Source: Dichotomocladium elegans
Taxonomy: Eukaryota > Mucoromycota > Mucoromycetes > Mucorales > Lichtheimiaceae
Assembly: GCA_025716815.1 (NCBI GenBank)
Contig: JAIXMN010000058.1
Span: 1-59,609, forward strand
Direction of reading: 5' to 3'
DNA: 59,609 nucleotides
The position numbers were made by a program, and so were the translations under genes. Shown one piece after another: positions 22,544 to 33,931 of this stretch (position 1 is its first letter; each line of letters starts with the position of its first letter). The notes beneath the pieces are model-generated. The model was not told the origin of the DNA. It saw only the letters and a program-made list of their open reading frames with translations, and did not search any database.

Positions 22544-23037
22544 TGTCGGTTTTCTTGTTTCCTAGTTGTCTTGTCTCTTTCCGCTTTTGTAATAATATCT
22601 TTATCCAGCCCAAAGAGTACTCAAACTAGCAGTAAACAAGAGGATATGCGCCGAGGAAGCCTTGATTTCAGGAGGAAGCGGAATATAAGAATAAGAGTAG
22701 ATAGATTGACTGTTCTTTATTGTAGTAAAGGATACAGCTGATATTTATACTAATGTCTAAAGAAGATACTAGCAAAAGCTACTGATGGTTCTAGAGACAT
22801 CCTTTTTCTAGAAGAGTCGACGTGACATGACTGGTGTGGTGGGGAAGTAATCGTGGAGCAAGTTCCAGAAGATGCCAGGAAGCGCCATGGCATTTTAGCT
22901 TCCGAAAGGCACGTGACAAGAGGGATGTTTGGGATCACGTGCTTCGAATTGAGTGCTTGGGTCGACCGGGATTTCTGGGCTTGAATCTTTGCCTTGATTT
23001 GGCAGTCCTGGAGCCAAAACTCCGTTCGTCCACGACA
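22544..23037 (-). repeat. G1 3' LTR
   Basis: 494 bp; contains a minus-strand TATAAATAT motif (about 22742-22750). The pol frame runs 103 nt into it before its stop. Confidence 0.95.
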
Positions 23038-26000
23038 TTACTCCCTCCCGAAACACTTGTTCGTCTCTGAACAATGGCGGAATCGTGGTGACCAAAACTT
23101 GCAGACCGGTCAGTCAAATGGTCTTCGTCAACGGTGTTAGTAACAAGCTTGTCGACTTCGTCATTGTCAGGTGGTAGACCCATCTTGGAACGCCATTCGG
23201 CACGAGCAGTTGTAGGGTCAAACCATGGAGTTGCCGGCTCCGTGTCAAAGTTCACTTTTGCCAAACGATCGACATGTACCCAGGAAGCAAGTGGTTGTCC
23301 CTGTAAGGTCTCCAGCTTGTACGTTCCGAAGTCTTCATTCTTGGCGGTAACAACGTAAGGTCCTTTGTACTGGGGTTCCAAACCGTAGCGGCCTTCGTGT
23401 GTAAGCTTGACATAGTCACCGACATCAAAGTCAACAATGTTTAACGCCTGGTCCCATCGTTCCTTGTCCTTTTGTCCAACAGCCTGCATTCTTGCCGTAG
23501 CAGCAGCACGAGCGTGGTTCACCTTTTCCAATTCTTGAGCAGTCAATTCTGCCACAACTCGAGGGTCCTTGAGAGCTTCTTCCGAGATGTATGGGCGAAG
23601 GGGGTCACCTGGCAGTATTGGGTCTCTTCCATAGGTAAGGTAAAAGGGGCTGTATCCAGTAGTGGCATGTGTTCGGACACGGCAAGCAAATAAAGCAGCA
23701 TCCAAGTAATCATCCCAAAGATGAAGGGCGCCATTTACATACTTGCGCAACATGGACTTCAAAGTACCATTCAAACGTTCGCACTTGCCATTGGTTCTCG
23801 GGTGAAAAGCAGATGTAAACTTGTGGGTAGTACCGATGCGCGTTGTATAATGGGATAACACTTTGCTCATAAAGTTTGCACCGCGATCAGTGAGGATTTC
23901 CTTGGGACAGCCAAAACGCACCACAATCTCTTCGTACAAGAAGTCAGCTACAGCTTTACCAGACGCAACAGGAACAGCTCTTGCAATTGGATAGTTGGTC
24001 ATGTAATCCACAGCAACTAGGATCCACCGGTTTCCACGAACAGTCTTCGGCAGTTCGCCAATGAAGTCGAGGTGCCATCTTGAGAAAGCCGCAGGGACAT
24101 CCAAGGGGTGCATGACATCATGATGAGCACGATCGCGTCTACTATTCATTTGACAAGCAGGACAGGTAGACAACCAATCACGGATGTCAGCACGCATAGT
24201 GGGCCACCAATAACGAAGATGCATCAAGTCGAATACAGTAGTCTTGCCGGCGTGTCCAAATCCATCGTGAAATGTTTTGACTTTATCAGCACGAAGAGCA
24301 AATGGTAGATAACGAACTTCCTTAATAAGAGGATCACCGTCACCGGACTTCAGCTTGATCTTGCGATATACTTTACCATCACGCACCACGAAGTGTTCTT
24401 GCTCTTGGTCCAGGAAAGCAGTTACTTCCTTGGGCAAATCAGCAGGGCGAGAGACATAATACAATGGCCAGTCTTGACGATGAGATTCCGGTAATACATT
24501 CATGCTTGCATAAAGGAATTGGGGTTCTAATGACGTATCATTGGGTGGGGCATCGTATGCTTTTCTTGAAAGGGCATCAGGAACACCGTTTTCCTTCCCA
24601 GGCTTGTACAGGATTTCAGGGTCGAAGAGTTCCAGTTCATTCATCCAGCGTGCAAGTCTTGGTGTGATTTTGGCTTGAGACCGCAAGTACTTCAGAGAAT
24701 TATGATCGGTATAGATCTCATATTGACGTCCTTCCAGAAAACATCGCCACGTCCTTAATGCATGCAATATAGACAACAGTTCGCGTTCTTGTGCCGGATA
24801 GTTTCTTTCTTGAGGGGACAACTTGCGGGATTCGTACGCTAGAGGATGCCATACACCAGTGTCATCGGGCTGTAATAATACAGCACCAACGCCGACATCT
24901 GATGCATCACATTCGACACGATAGGGCTTGCTAGGGTCGGGAGCTTGCAGCACAGGAGCAGTGGTCAACTTTTCCTTGATCAGATCGAAACTTGCTTGGC
25001 ATCCGTCAGTCCATACGATAGGTCTCTTCTTGGATCCAGAGCCTTTGGTCAAGTCGGTAAGGGGTGTCGCAATGCTCGCAAAAGATGGGATGAAACGCCG
25101 GTAATGTTGAGCTAGTCCAATAAATTGCCGGACCTCTTGGACATTGGTAGGTGGCTCCCAATCTTGAATAGCTTTAAGCTTTCCCTCTGCCGGTTTGATC
25201 CCTTTGGCTGAAACACGGAATCCCAAGAACTCAACTTCCGTCTTACCAAACTCGCACTTTGACATATTGGCATACAACCTGGCTTCCCGTAGTCGATCCA
25301 GTACCATCTTGACATGCTTGACATGTTCTTCTTCTGACTTGCTGAAAATCAATATGTCGTCGAGATACACCAGCGCAAAACGGTCGATATAGTCACCGAG
25401 TACTCGATTCATCAGGCTTTGAAAGGTAGGCGGAGCATTGCACAATCCGAAAGGCAGTACCAAAAATGAGAATTGACCATAGCGGGTGTTGAAAGCCGTT
25501 TTAGGGACATCTTCATCCTTGATCCGAATTTGGTGATATCCCGACTTGAGATCTAAACTGGTGAAGTACAAGGCACCTTGTAGTCGTTCAAGGCATTCAT
25601 CGATTCTTGGTAGTGGATGTTGATTCCGAATCGTCACCTTGTTCAATGCACGATAGTCAATGCACATTCTCATACTGCCATCTTTCTTCTTGACAAAGAG
25701 TACTGGGGCTCCCCAAGGTGATACACTAGGCTTGATCAGGCCAAGTTTCAACAACTCATCCAATTGGCGGCGTAGTTCATCTAATTCCAAAGGAGACATC
25801 TTGAAAGGCGGTCTTGATATAGGTTTTGCATCTCCAGTGTCGATCACATGTTCCAGTTCCCTCTCAGGTGGCAATCCAGGTAATTCGGCACGAAAAACGT
25901 CGCTGTATTCATCCACCATTGCTTGTAAGGTAGGTGGGATATCCTTGGACTTGATTTCATTCTCCAACAAATGTAACATGTATACGGCTTCGACTTTGTT

Positions 26001-26768
26001 CTTGCGCACGGCTTTACCAACTTGTCGATGGGTCAACAAGTAACGCACACCAGATTCGCCCAAGTACCGCTCTGGTTCCAGCTTGTACTTCTTGCCATTC
26101 AAGACGATATTCCAGACATCAGTTTTCCAGTCTGCCTTTGGTGTGTATTCTGCCAGCCAATTCCTTCCAAGGACTACGTCAAATTTGGTGTCTAGCACAT
26201 ATGCATCGACCTTCATATCACAACCGGATAGTGAGAATGGGAACGCCACCTTCTTGGAGATCTTCAGTCTGTGTCCGCCAGCAGTTTCAACATCGCGCGC
26301 CACAATATCAATTTTATCCAAGTCCTTGCAAAACCTTGATGAAACATAACTTGCACTTGCGCCTGTATCGATCAGAGCCAAAATACGCTTTTTCCTTGTC
26401 ATGCCACCATACAATGGTAACGATTCACCCGTGCAAGCGTTCAACTCTTCCAAGTGACAGCAATCTTCTCGCAGCTCTTTCTCCTCAGTGTGAGCATTTT
26501 GAACAGCATCATCACTGCGTTGGCCACCCACAGCTGCGTCCACCAATCCATCACTTGGAGTAACCTGCATGCCCTCAACATTAGTATCAGACGCTACAGA
26601 ACTTTCCTTGCCTTGGTGGATAACATTGGCCAACCCCACTGGAGAATCCTTTTCTTGTGGACCCTTGTGAACAATCCCCTGATCCTCCAGCGACCGGTTT
26701 TGCTTCTTCTTAAGGGGAAGTTCATGGCTGCACGTACGTTTCCCCTTGCTTATGCACGTGCGTTGCCA
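22935..26768 (-). CDS. pol: G1 Pol: protease, reverse transcriptase, RNase H, integrase
   Basis: Open throughout in the -1 frame of gag and expected as a Gag-Pol fusion after slippage at 26768..26774; the frame has no natural ATG near its start. Protease [12 protein letters not shown]. Reverse transcriptase [13 protein letters not shown] and catalytic YLDDILIFS. RNase H begins [16 protein letters not shown]. The integrase has an HHCC finger (H...H in [10 protein letters not shown], then CPACQ) and the DDE core [31 protein letters not shown] module (YKGPYVV) follows. No chromodomain is seen. The C-terminus extends 34 codons into the 3' LTR. This is a typical single-chain Ty3/Gypsy order of about 1275 aa. 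No inactivating change seen. Confidence 0.95.
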   Translation of the reverse strand, partial: WQRTCISKGKRTCSHELPLKKKQNRSLEDQGIVHKGPQEKDSPVGLANVIHQGKESSVASDTNVEGMQVTPSDGLVDAAVGGQRSDDAVQNAHTEEKELREDCCHLEELNACTGESLPLYGGMTRKKRILALIDTGASASYVSSRFCKDLDKIDIVARDVETAGGHRLKISKKVAFPFSLSGCDMKVDAYVLDTKFDVVLGRNWLAEYTPKADWKTDVWNIVLNGKKYKLEPERYLGESGVRYLLTHRQVGKAVRKNKVEAVYMLHLLENEIKSKDIPPTLQAMVDEYSDVFRAELPGLPPERELEHVIDTGDAKPISRPPFKMSPLELDELRRQLDELLKLGLIKPSVSPWGAPVLFVKKKDGSMRMCIDYRALNKVTIRNQHPLPRIDECLERLQGALYFTSLDLKSGYHQIRIKDEDVPKTAFNTRYGQFSFLVLPFGLCNAPPTFQSLMNRVLGDYIDRFALVYLDDILIFSKSEEEHVKHVKMVLDRLREARLYANMSKCEFGKTEVEFLGFRVSAKGIKPAEGKLKAIQDWEPPTNVQEVRQFIGLAQHYRRFIPSFASIATPLTDLTKGSGSKKRPIVWTDGCQASFDLIKEKLTTAPVLQAPDPSKPYRVECDASDVGVGAVLLQPDDTGVWHPLAYESRKLSPQERNYPAQERELLSILHALRTWRCFLEGRQYEIYTDHNSLKYLRSQAKITPRLARWMNELELFDPEILYKPGKENGVPDALSRKAYDAPPNDTSLEPQFLYASMNVLPESHRQDWPLYYVSRPADLPKEVTAFLDQEQEHFVVRDGKVYRKIKLKSGDGDPLIKEVRYLPFALRADKVKTFHDGFGHAGKTTVFDLMHLRYWWPTMRADIRDWLSTCPACQMNSRRDRAHHDVMHPLDVPAAFSRWHLDFIGELPKTVRGNRWILVAVDYMTNYPIARAVPVASGKAVADFLYEEIVVRFGCPKEILTDRGANFMSKVLSHYTTRIGTTHKFTSAFHPRTNGKCERLNGTLKSMLRKYVNGALHLWDDYLDAALFACRVRTHATTGYSPFYLTYGRDPILPGDPLRPYISEEALKDPRVVAELTAQELEKVNHARAAATARMQAVGQKDKERWDQALNIVDFDVGDYVKLTHEGRYGLEPQYKGPYVVTAKNEDFGTYKLETLQGQPLASWVHVDRLAKVNFDTEPATPWFDPTTARAEWRSKMGLPPDNDEVDKLVTNTVDEDHLTDRSASFGHHDSAIVQRRTSVSGGSNVVDERSFGSRTAKSRQRFKPRNPGRPKHSIRST

Positions 26769-27664
26769 AAATCCTGGCTTGATGATTGTGCTTGTGTTTG
26801 GTCATCGTTGTTGCTTCTTGGTTGTCGACATTCACGACGATAATGACCCATTCGACCGCAACGGAAACAGCGAATACGTGAACGATTTGATTGTGCCGGG
26901 GAGAGAGCATCCAATTCCATAGGTGTTGGCTCAGAGGTAGTGTATGTGTTACGAGCAGCACCATGATGGCCAAAACCAAAAGCAGGACGAGAATTGTGTA
27001 GACCGCGAGCCACTCGTTGAGCACTTTCGTATGATTCAGCCAGTTCGTACGCCTTGTGGAGAGTATCCGGTTTGTGGATCAGCACATGCAGCTTGACTTG
27101 ATATTTTAGACCGTTGGTGAAAACAAACAGAGCATCCTTGACATCCATATTAGGTAGTTCGAGCATGATATCCCGGAAGGCACGGACGTAAGAAGACACC
27201 GAGCCACGCTGCTGTAACTCTTGAAGCTTTTGTCGAGCAATTTGTTCGGCATTTTCGGGCTTGAATTCTGTACGGAATGCATCGCAAAATTGTTGCCATG
27301 TTTGGGGGGTCGCCACATTTGTGTCGGACTCTAATTGACGCCACCAAGTAATAGCACCATCTCGAAGTAGAGCCACAGCAAACAACACACGTTGATGATC
27401 ATGGCGCATTTGCACCAATTCGCAATACTTTTCGATAGTGTACAACCAAGCATCGACCTTGTGCGAATTACGTTCACCGGAGAAAGTGTCAGGTTTGACA
27501 GGTCGGAGGGCTTGCAAAAGAGTCCGATTGTCTTCTTGTCCAGTGCCATGCATGAACTCGTCTTCCTGTGGGACTTGCTGTTGTCGTTGCAGTAGTTGTT
27601 GCAGTGACTGCATTACCGTCATCAGAGCTTGTTGCTCGAAGGTAAGACTGTTATCGGTGTCCAT
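26750..27664 (-). CDS. gag: G1 Gag
   Basis: 304 aa from ATG 27664, 101 nt inside the 5' LTR. Gln-rich N-terminus ([10 protein letters not shown]), a retrotransposon Gag capsid core ([49 protein letters not shown]) and one CCHC knuckle [14 protein letters not shown] that binds RNA. It forms the virus-like particle. The stop at 26750 is overlapped by the pol frame. Confidence 0.95.
   Translation of the reverse strand: MDTDNSLTFEQQALMTVMQSLQQLLQRQQQVPQEDEFMHGTGQEDNRTLLQALRPVKPDTFSGERNSHKVDAWLYTIEKYCELVQMRHDHQRVLFAVALLRDGAITWWRQLESDTNVATPQTWQQFCDAFRTEFKPENAEQIARQKLQELQQRGSVSSYVRAFRDIMLELPNMDVKDALFVFTNGLKYQVKLHVLIHKPDTLHKAYELAESYESAQRVARGLHNSRPAFGFGHHGAARNTYTTSEPTPMELDALSPAQSNRSRIRCFRCGRMGHYRRECRQPRSNNDDQTQAQSSSQDFGNARA
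26768..26774 (-). promoter_or_regulatory. G1 candidate -1 ribosomal frameshift site (G GAT TTT)
   Basis: The heptamer GGATTTT is phased as G GAT TTT in the gag frame, six codons before the gag stop. The pol frame is open from here. It is less canonical than the sites in G2-G5 because the P-site pairing is imperfect. Confidence 0.55.
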
Positions 27665-27764
27665 GGTAAGTCAGTTATCGGGTAGTAGTTCTTGTTAAGC
27701 AAATAAAGTCGTATCCAATCTTGATCTTGTATTCAGTGGGAACGAATGATCATCAGCTACCAGT

Positions 27765-28258
27765 TGTCGGTTTTCTTGTTTCCTAGTTGTCTTGTCTCTT
27801 TCCGCTTTTGTAATAATATCTTTATCCAGCCCAAAGAGTACTCAAACTAGCAGTAAACAAGAGGATATGCGCCGAGGAAGCCTTGATTTCAGGAGGAAGC
27901 GGAATATAAGAATAAGAGTAGATAGATTGACTGTTCTTTATTGTAGTAAAGGATACAGCTGATATTTATACTAATGTCTAAAGAAGATACTAGCAAAAGC
28001 TACTGATGGTTCTAGAGACATCCTTTTTCTAGAAGAGTCGACGTGACATGACTGGTGTGGTGGGGAAGTAATCGTGGAGCAAGTTCCAGAAGATGCCAGG
28101 AAGCGCCATGGCATTTTAGCTTCCGAAAGGCACGTGACAAGAGGGATGTTTGGGATCACGTGCTTCGAATTGAGTGCTTGGGTCGACCGGGATTTCTGGG
28201 CTTGAATCTTTGCCTTGATTTGGCAGTCCTGGAGCCAAAACTCCGTTTGTCCACGACA
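27765..28258 (-). repeat. G1 5' LTR
   Basis: 494 bp. Same short frames as the 3' copy and one observed difference (CGTTTGTCC here, CGTTCGTCC in the 3' LTR). Its outer end lies 11 nt from the 5' end of tRNA-Lys. Confidence 0.95.
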
Positions 28259-28269
28259 GATAAGATCTC

Positions 28270-28342
28270 GCCTTGCTAGCTCAATCGGTAGAGCGTGAGA
28301 CTCTTAATCTCAAGGTTGTGGGTTCGACCCCCACGTAGGGCT
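28270..28342 (+). tRNA. tRNA-Lys (anticodon CTT)
   Basis: 73-nt cloverleaf closes by eye: acceptor GCCTTGC/GTAGGGC with G-U pairs, D stem GCTC/GAGC, anticodon stem TGAGA/TCTCA with loop CTCTTAA, T stem GTGGG/CCCAC with TTCGACC loop, discriminator T. No intron. G1 lies 11 nt upstream and G2 starts 33 nt downstream. Confidence 0.95.
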
Positions 28343-28375
28343 TCACCTTTTACTATTTCGTGTCGCTGTGTCGTG

Positions 28376-28681
28376 TGTCGTCTTTTTGGATACCACGAAG
28401 GAAGGTTGACGACGTCCACGAAGAGAACCACAAAGGATAGGATCGCCACTAAGAATATATTAGGCAGAGCGGGGACCACGAAGTAAAATAGCCACACAGG
28501 CAGTATCCAGAGTAGAAAAGATATTCTGTCGTTTAATGATAATGATGGTGCTCTATTTATACTATTGTCTATTACGCTAAGCGGCTGCGCACCGCAGCAT
28601 TTAGTTATGATGATAGCTGCGGCAAAAGGAGTGCTGCGCATCAAGAAGTGTGTCTGTGACCTCCGACTATTTGCTGCGACA
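28376..28681 (-). repeat. G2 3' LTR
   Basis: 306 bp, TGTCGTC...GCGACA. Minus-strand TATAAATAG motif. The pol frame ends 41 nt inside it. Confidence 0.95.
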
Positions 28682-31600
28682 TTATCTCCCCCCCAGACTG
28701 TTGGGCGTCCTCGACCAACATGGGCTTTGGGCGGTCGAGATTACGAATGGCGACAGGATCATACCAAGGGGAGGTGGGCGGAGACTTTGCATGGACAGGA
28801 CGTAAACGATCGGTATGCACCCAGGAGCGGTATACTTGATTATTCATATCCTTGAGCTGGTAGGTGTCGGAATCGAGATTGCGCTTGATGATGGTGTAAG
28901 GCCTTTCCAATTGTACTCGAGGCTTAATTTGTTTTCGTGGCGCATGGCCACAAGGTCACCAACAGAAAAAACTTGATGAGTCATGGTGGAATCCCAGATA
29001 GCCTTGTCACGATTGGCGTTGACACGGAGGCGTTCGGCAGCAGTGGCCCGTTCCTCTCGCAGACGCAGCAACGAGGGATTTCGACTATCGACTAACGCGG
29101 CAGGTACGGCAGTTGGGTCTTGCAATACCATTGGTCGTAATACATCTCCAGGTAAACGGGGTTCAACGCCATAAACCATGAAAAAGGGGCTGAGATTGGT
29201 TGTGCGATGCTTACGGATGCGGCATGCAAACAATGCTGGCTCCAAGAAATCATCCCATCGGTAAATCGCGCCATTGGTATACTTACGGATCATCTGCTTC
29301 AAGATGCCATTCGTGCGTTCAACCTTGCCATTTGTCCGAGGATGGAATGCGGAAGTGAGCTTGTGATGGATCTTGGCACGCCCGAGGTAGAAATTTAGGA
29401 CTTGTGACATGAAATTAGCGCCACGGTCAGTCAGGATTTCCTCCGGGCAACCAAATCGCATGACGATTTCTTCGAAGACAAAATCCGCAATGGCTTGACC
29501 AGTAGCTGCAGGTACGGCGCGAGCAATCGTCCAGTTTGTTGTATAGTCAACAGCGACTAATATCCATCGATTTCCTTTGAGGGTTGTAGGCAATTCGCCG
29601 ATGAAATCCAAGTGCCATCGAGAAAAAACGGGAGGAACATCTAAAGGGCGCATGGGTGCATGATGCTTGCCGCGGTCAGCATTGGATGCTAACTGGCATT
29701 GTGGGCAAGATCTCAGCCAGTCTTGGATGTCCTCTTTCATTCCTGGCCACCACCAACGTTTCTTGATGATATCGTACACCGTTTCCGTTCCCGTATGTCC
29801 AAAACTGGTATGGGTGTACTGTACGATATCTGCACGCCGAGCAAACAAGGCAAACCGGATTTCCTGCGTCGATCCACCCGATCGTACCTTGCGGAAGACT
29901 TTGTCTCCGTGTACGACGAACTTCTCACGATGCTTGTCTAAAAGATCCTTATACGTGGTTGGCCACTTGCTCTCTTCGCGCGTATAAAACTTAGGCCAAT
30001 CCGATTCCTCGATAGACTTCAATGCATACAGGTATTCTGGTTCTAGAGAAACCTCCTTGGTATGACAGTTGGGCCCGTCCCGTCGGGACAGCAAGTCTGG
30101 CACCTGGTTGTCTTTGCCACACTTGTAGTGGATCTCGGGATCATATAGCTCAAGCTCCGCGATCCAGCGAATCAGACGAGGGGGTGGTGGTTTTGTGCGA
30201 CTGCGAAAGTACTGGAGAGGATGGTGGTCCGTACGCACCACATAACGCCGACCTTCCACAAAACAACGCCAACAACGTAAGGCATGCAAGATCCCAAGTA
30301 ACTCCCTCTCTTGGGCTGGGTAGTTCCGCTCGGCCGACGATAACTTCTTCGATTCAAAGGCGATAGGGTGCATCTGGCCATCCTTCCCCTCCTGCAGCAA
30401 TACCGCGCCAATACCAAAATCGGATGCATCAGTCTCGATCACATACGGCAATTCAGGGTCGGGTGGCAGCAAGACTGGTGCTGATGTCATAAGCTCCTTG
30501 ATGGTTTGAAAAGCGGCTTGACATTCGTTTGTCCAGTCGATAGCTCTTTTCTTGGTACCTACACCACGTGTCAAATCGGTCAAAGGAGCAGCGATCGTCG
30601 AGAAGTTACGAATAAAGCGGCGATAATGGGAGGCCAACCCCACAAACTGTCGCACTTCTTGGACATTCGTCGGTTGTGGCCAATCTTGGATTGCTTTTAC
30701 CTTGGACGGCGACGGGAGGAAACCAGCACTAGAAACAAGGTAACCGACAAACTCCAACTCGGTCTTGAAAAACTCACACTTCTTGAGGTTGGCCACCAGT
30801 TGAGCGTCATTCAAGCGATCGAGAACATGCCGGACATGCTGCATATGCTCCTCTTTGGTCTTGCTGAAAATAAGAATGTCGTCCAAGTATACTAATGCGA
30901 ACTTGTCCAAGCAGTCGCCAAGCACCGAGTTCATGAGCCGTTGAAAGGTAGGTGGGGCATTGGTCAGGCCAAACGGTAGCACTAAGAACTCATACGACCC
31001 ATATCGTGTGTTGAATGCAGTCTTGGGCACATCCTCCTCGCGAATGCGTACCTGATGGTAACCGCTCTTCAAGTCAATGCTGGAAAAATACTTAGCACCA
31101 CCAAGCTGCTCGAGACACTCGTCGATCCGGGGCAGTGGATGGGAATTACGTTTCGTCACCTGATTGATGGCCCGGTAGTCGACACACATACGCATGGAGC
31201 CGTCTTTCTTCCGAACGAACAACACCGGTGCACCCCACGGAGACGCGCTTGGGCGAATCAGTCGTAGGTCGAGCAGCTCCTTAAGCTGCTTGCGCAACTC
31301 ATCCAACTCTAACGGGCTCATCTTGTAAGGCGCACGATTAATCGGGGAGGCATCGCCAGTATCAATCACATGGCTGACATCCCGGACTGGTGGCAACCCC
31401 GGCAGTTTGTCTTGGAAAACCTGCGGATAGGCCTTGATTAAGGATTGGAGGTCGTCTTGGTCGGGGAACTCTGACTCAGGCGGATCATTACGGACGTAGC
31501 AGAGGAACAACTCCTCAACCTGCCCTCGTTCTTGCAACCGTTCCACCTGGCGTGATGAGAGGAGATAGGACAGGTTGGGTTCCGGAAGTGATGTGATCGG

Positions 31601-32188
31601 TCGTAGTGTATATCGGGCGCCATCCACAGAGAACGTCCAAGTACCTGCATCCCAATCCGGCAATGGCCGTATGCGCCTGATCCAATCCAACCCAAGAATC
31701 AAGTCGAACTTGGTGTGTAGGACATAAGCTGAGACGTCGTGCCTAAAACCAGCAGCAGATAAGGACAAAGTGACGACTCGATCAATCTTGAACATGTGAC
31801 CACCAGCCGTCTCGGCGTGACGAATTGGTACATCGCGGACAGGGCAACCAGCAGCCAGATGAGGTGAGACGTATGAACAACTGGCGCCACTGTCCAAAAG
31901 CACCGTCACCACCCTCCCATTACAGACCATCGAATACAAGGGCAAATCAGTGTTTATTGCGTTTAAAGACTCAATGTACGATATATCAGCTTCGAACTGC
32001 GCCTCGTTGTCGTGGAGCGCCTCATCGGACAGTGGTTCTTCGGTAAAATCGATTAACTGCGCGACAGGTGGGTTCGACGGATTGCTGATGGGGTGGTCGG
32101 TCATGACTGGTTCGTGATGACCGTTCACCACGTTGAGAGATATAGGTTGGCGCGAGGGGACTCTCTCTACTCCCAACGCGCTTGGTCT
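28641..32188 (-). pseudogene. pol: G2 Pol, one frameshift in the GPY/F module
   Basis: Read in the -1 frame of gag from the slippery site at 32188. Protease LLDSGASCSYVS. Reverse transcriptase with LPFGLTNAPPTFQ and YLDDILIFS. RNase H IETDASDFGIGAVLLQ. Integrase HHCC (CPQCQ) and DDE blocks [26 protein letters not shown]. The frame is open for about 1135 aa to LEYNWKG. It then loses one base at about 28900-28902 and continues in the next frame (PYTIIKRN, WVHTDRLRPVH) to a stop at 28641 inside the LTR. Everything catalytic is upstream of the shift, so some activity is possible. No chromodomain. Confidence 0.92.
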
Positions 32189-33228
32189 TTTAAAGCGCTG
32201 GCCTGCGACTGGCGAACACCACGAGCCTCTCCTTCCGGGGGTGATGGGCACTGTCGTGCGATATGATTACGTCCACCACAGTTGTAGCAGAGACGAGAAT
32301 GGAAACCACCACGACGCGGACCACCAAAACCAACGGACGGACGAGGGCGAGAAAAAGGCTGTCGGTCTTGGATGGCGTCAATATCCATGGGTGTGGGACC
32401 ATGCTGCGGCTGTGCTGCTTGAAACGGCTGTGGCTTACTTGGCACTGCATGCACCGAATCGCGTAGGCCCATCGCATACTCTTGTACCGCTTCAAAGTGC
32501 TCCGCTGCATTATATGCATCTGTCAGGGTTTTGGGTTCCCTTAGTAGTACTTGCATGCTCGCTTCATATGATAAGCCAGTGATAAACTCATGGACAGCAT
32601 CGTCATCGTCCATATATGGTAAGTCAAGCATGATGTCCCTGAACTTAGTCACATACTCGTGGATAGTCTTGGATGGTACCGATTCTTGTGATAGCATGCG
32701 TAGTTTACTGCGCGCAACCTGAGCCGAGTTACGCGGCTTGAACTCAGACCTGAATGCAGCTTGAAAGTCCCGCCAAGTTTTTGGTGTTTTATTGGAACCG
32801 TCGTCGGGGTGGATGGCGGTTTCTAGATGGCGCCACCAAGTGGCTGCGGCGTCGCGCAGCAATGTGGAGGCGTACGTCACTCGCTCAGCATCCTCCATAT
32901 CGGGAAAACAGTCGCAATACTTGTCCACCGTGTGTAACCAAGCCTCCACCATTGAGGATGATCGAACGCCACGGAAAATATCCGGCTGAACGGGCTTGAT
33001 CTTGTGTTTACTTGGAGATGTTTGCCGGTGGAGTAGCTTGAGCTCCTCTTGTTGCGCCTGTAGTTGCTCAATCATCGCCTTCATCGTTGCTATCATCATA
33101 CTTGCTTCGGAGTGATTTTGTGCCATGCTTGGCTGATCGTCGTCTGAATCAGAGATGTCGTTGCGTCGGGAACGGTAGTGTTGAAATGCTGTTTGTTGAT
33201 AATTTGCTTGTGAAGGATCACTGGACAT
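32167..33228 (-). CDS. gag: G2 Gag
   Basis: 353 aa; the ATG at 33228 sits inside TGGTAGCTGATG, only 11 nt from the LTR. Capsid core (VEAWLHTVDKYCDCF, ATWWRHLE, FRSEFKP, YVTKFRDIMLDLP) and a CCHC knuckle CYNCGGRNHIARQC. Intact; the stop at 32167 overlaps pol. Confidence 0.94.
   Translation of the reverse strand: MSSDPSQANYQQTAFQHYRSRRNDISDSDDDQPSMAQNHSEASMMIATMKAMIEQLQAQQEELKLLHRQTSPSKHKIKPVQPDIFRGVRSSSMVEAWLHTVDKYCDCFPDMEDAERVTYASTLLRDAAATWWRHLETAIHPDDGSNKTPKTWRDFQAAFRSEFKPRNSAQVARSKLRMLSQESVPSKTIHEYVTKFRDIMLDLPYMDDDDAVHEFITGLSYEASMQVLLREPKTLTDAYNAAEHFEAVQEYAMGLRDSVHAVPSKPQPFQAAQPQHGPTPMDIDAIQDRQPFSRPRPSVGFGGPRRGGFHSRLCYNCGGRNHIARQCPSPPEGEARGVRQSQASALKDQARWE
32188..32194 (-). promoter_or_regulatory. 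G2 -1 ribosomal frameshift site (T TTA AAA)
   Basis: Heptamer TTTAAAA phased exactly as X XXY YYZ in the gag frame, seven codons before the gag stop, in the gag-pol overlap. Confidence 0.72.
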
Positions 33229-33239
33229 CAGCTACCAAA

Positions 33240-33545
33240 TGTCGTCTTTTTGGATACCACGAAGGAAGGTTGACGACGTCCACGAAGAGAACCACAAAGG
33301 ATAGGATCGCCACTAAGAATATATTAGGCAGAGCGGGGACCACGAAGTAAAATAGCCACACAGGCAGTATCCAGAGTAGAAAAGATATTCTGTCGTTTAA
33401 TGATAATGATGGTGCTCTATTTATACTATTGTCTATTACGCTAAGCGGCTGCGCACCGCAGCATTTAGTTATGATGATAGCTGCGGCAAAAGGAGTGCTG
33501 CGCATCAAGAAGTGTGTCTGTGACCTCCGACTATTTGCTGCGACA
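33240..33545 (-). repeat. G2 5' LTR
   Basis: 306 bp, same as the 3' copy by eye. Confidence 0.95.
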
Positions 33546-33578
33546 CGTGTGTCATAGCAACATATCAGATCTTCTTGA

Positions 33579-33912
33579 TGTCGCATACAAATACGCCATC
33601 CAATCAGAAAGGTTCATTGTCATAACCAAAAAAAGGGGAATTATTCAAAAGCGCCCGATTCGGACTGCATGTATTACTTACGGTGCATTGATTGATTCAC
33701 TGCGTTTATTACTTCCGTGCATTGATTAACCCACGGCAATTATTGCTACAGCTACATATATTAATTTCCAAATGATTACGATTAACCTCAACATCCCCAT
33801 CAATGCATTCTAGAATCTAGTATAAATACCCTCGATCCAACTATAATAAAAATCATCACTACTCAACTCGTCCCTACACTGGCCAAGGTTCATCCGCCAA
33901 AAATAGCCGACA
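33579..33912 (+). repeat. G3 5' LTR
   Basis: 334 bp, TGTCGC...GCCGACA; TATAAATA at 33821-33828 is the likely promoter core. Confidence 0.95.
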
Positions 33913-33931
33913 ATTGGTAGCTGATGATTAT

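Larger units (their letters stand above)
22544..28258 (-). mobile_element. G1: full-length Ty3/Gypsy retrotransposon
   Basis: 494-bp LTRs at 22544..23037 (3') and 27765..28258 (5'), TGTCG...CGACA, with one substitution noticed between them, hence a recent insertion. TSD GATA (22540-22543 and 28259-28262). Primer site TGGTAGCTGATG begins at 27762, two bases inside the 5' LTR. A polypurine tract CGGGAGGGAG precedes the 3' LTR. Gag and Pol are uninterrupted, so the element looks autonomous. It is inserted between the MULE end and tRNA-Lys, 11 nt from the tRNA 5' end, and is transcribed away from it. Confidence 0.95.
28376..33545 (-). mobile_element. G2: full-length Ty3/Gypsy retrotransposon
   Basis: 306-bp LTRs at 28376..28681 (3') and 33240..33545 (5') with no difference noticed. 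TSD CGTG (28372-28375 and 33546-33549). Primer site TGGTAGCTGATG begins at 33237, and the gag ATG is its last three bases. Polypurine tract GGGGGGGAG. Same lineage as G4. One frameshift near the end of pol makes this copy marginally defective. It is inserted 30 nt beyond the tRNA-Lys 3' end. Confidence 0.95.

Noticed and set aside
22750..22938. 62-codon frame present twice in the G1 LTRs
   Set aside because: Identical copies follow from LTR duplication; no coding signature.
23038..23700. Chromodomain at the Pol C-terminus of G1
   Set aside because: After the GPY/F module the tail is low-complexity and polar, without the aromatic cage or fold pattern of a chromodomain.
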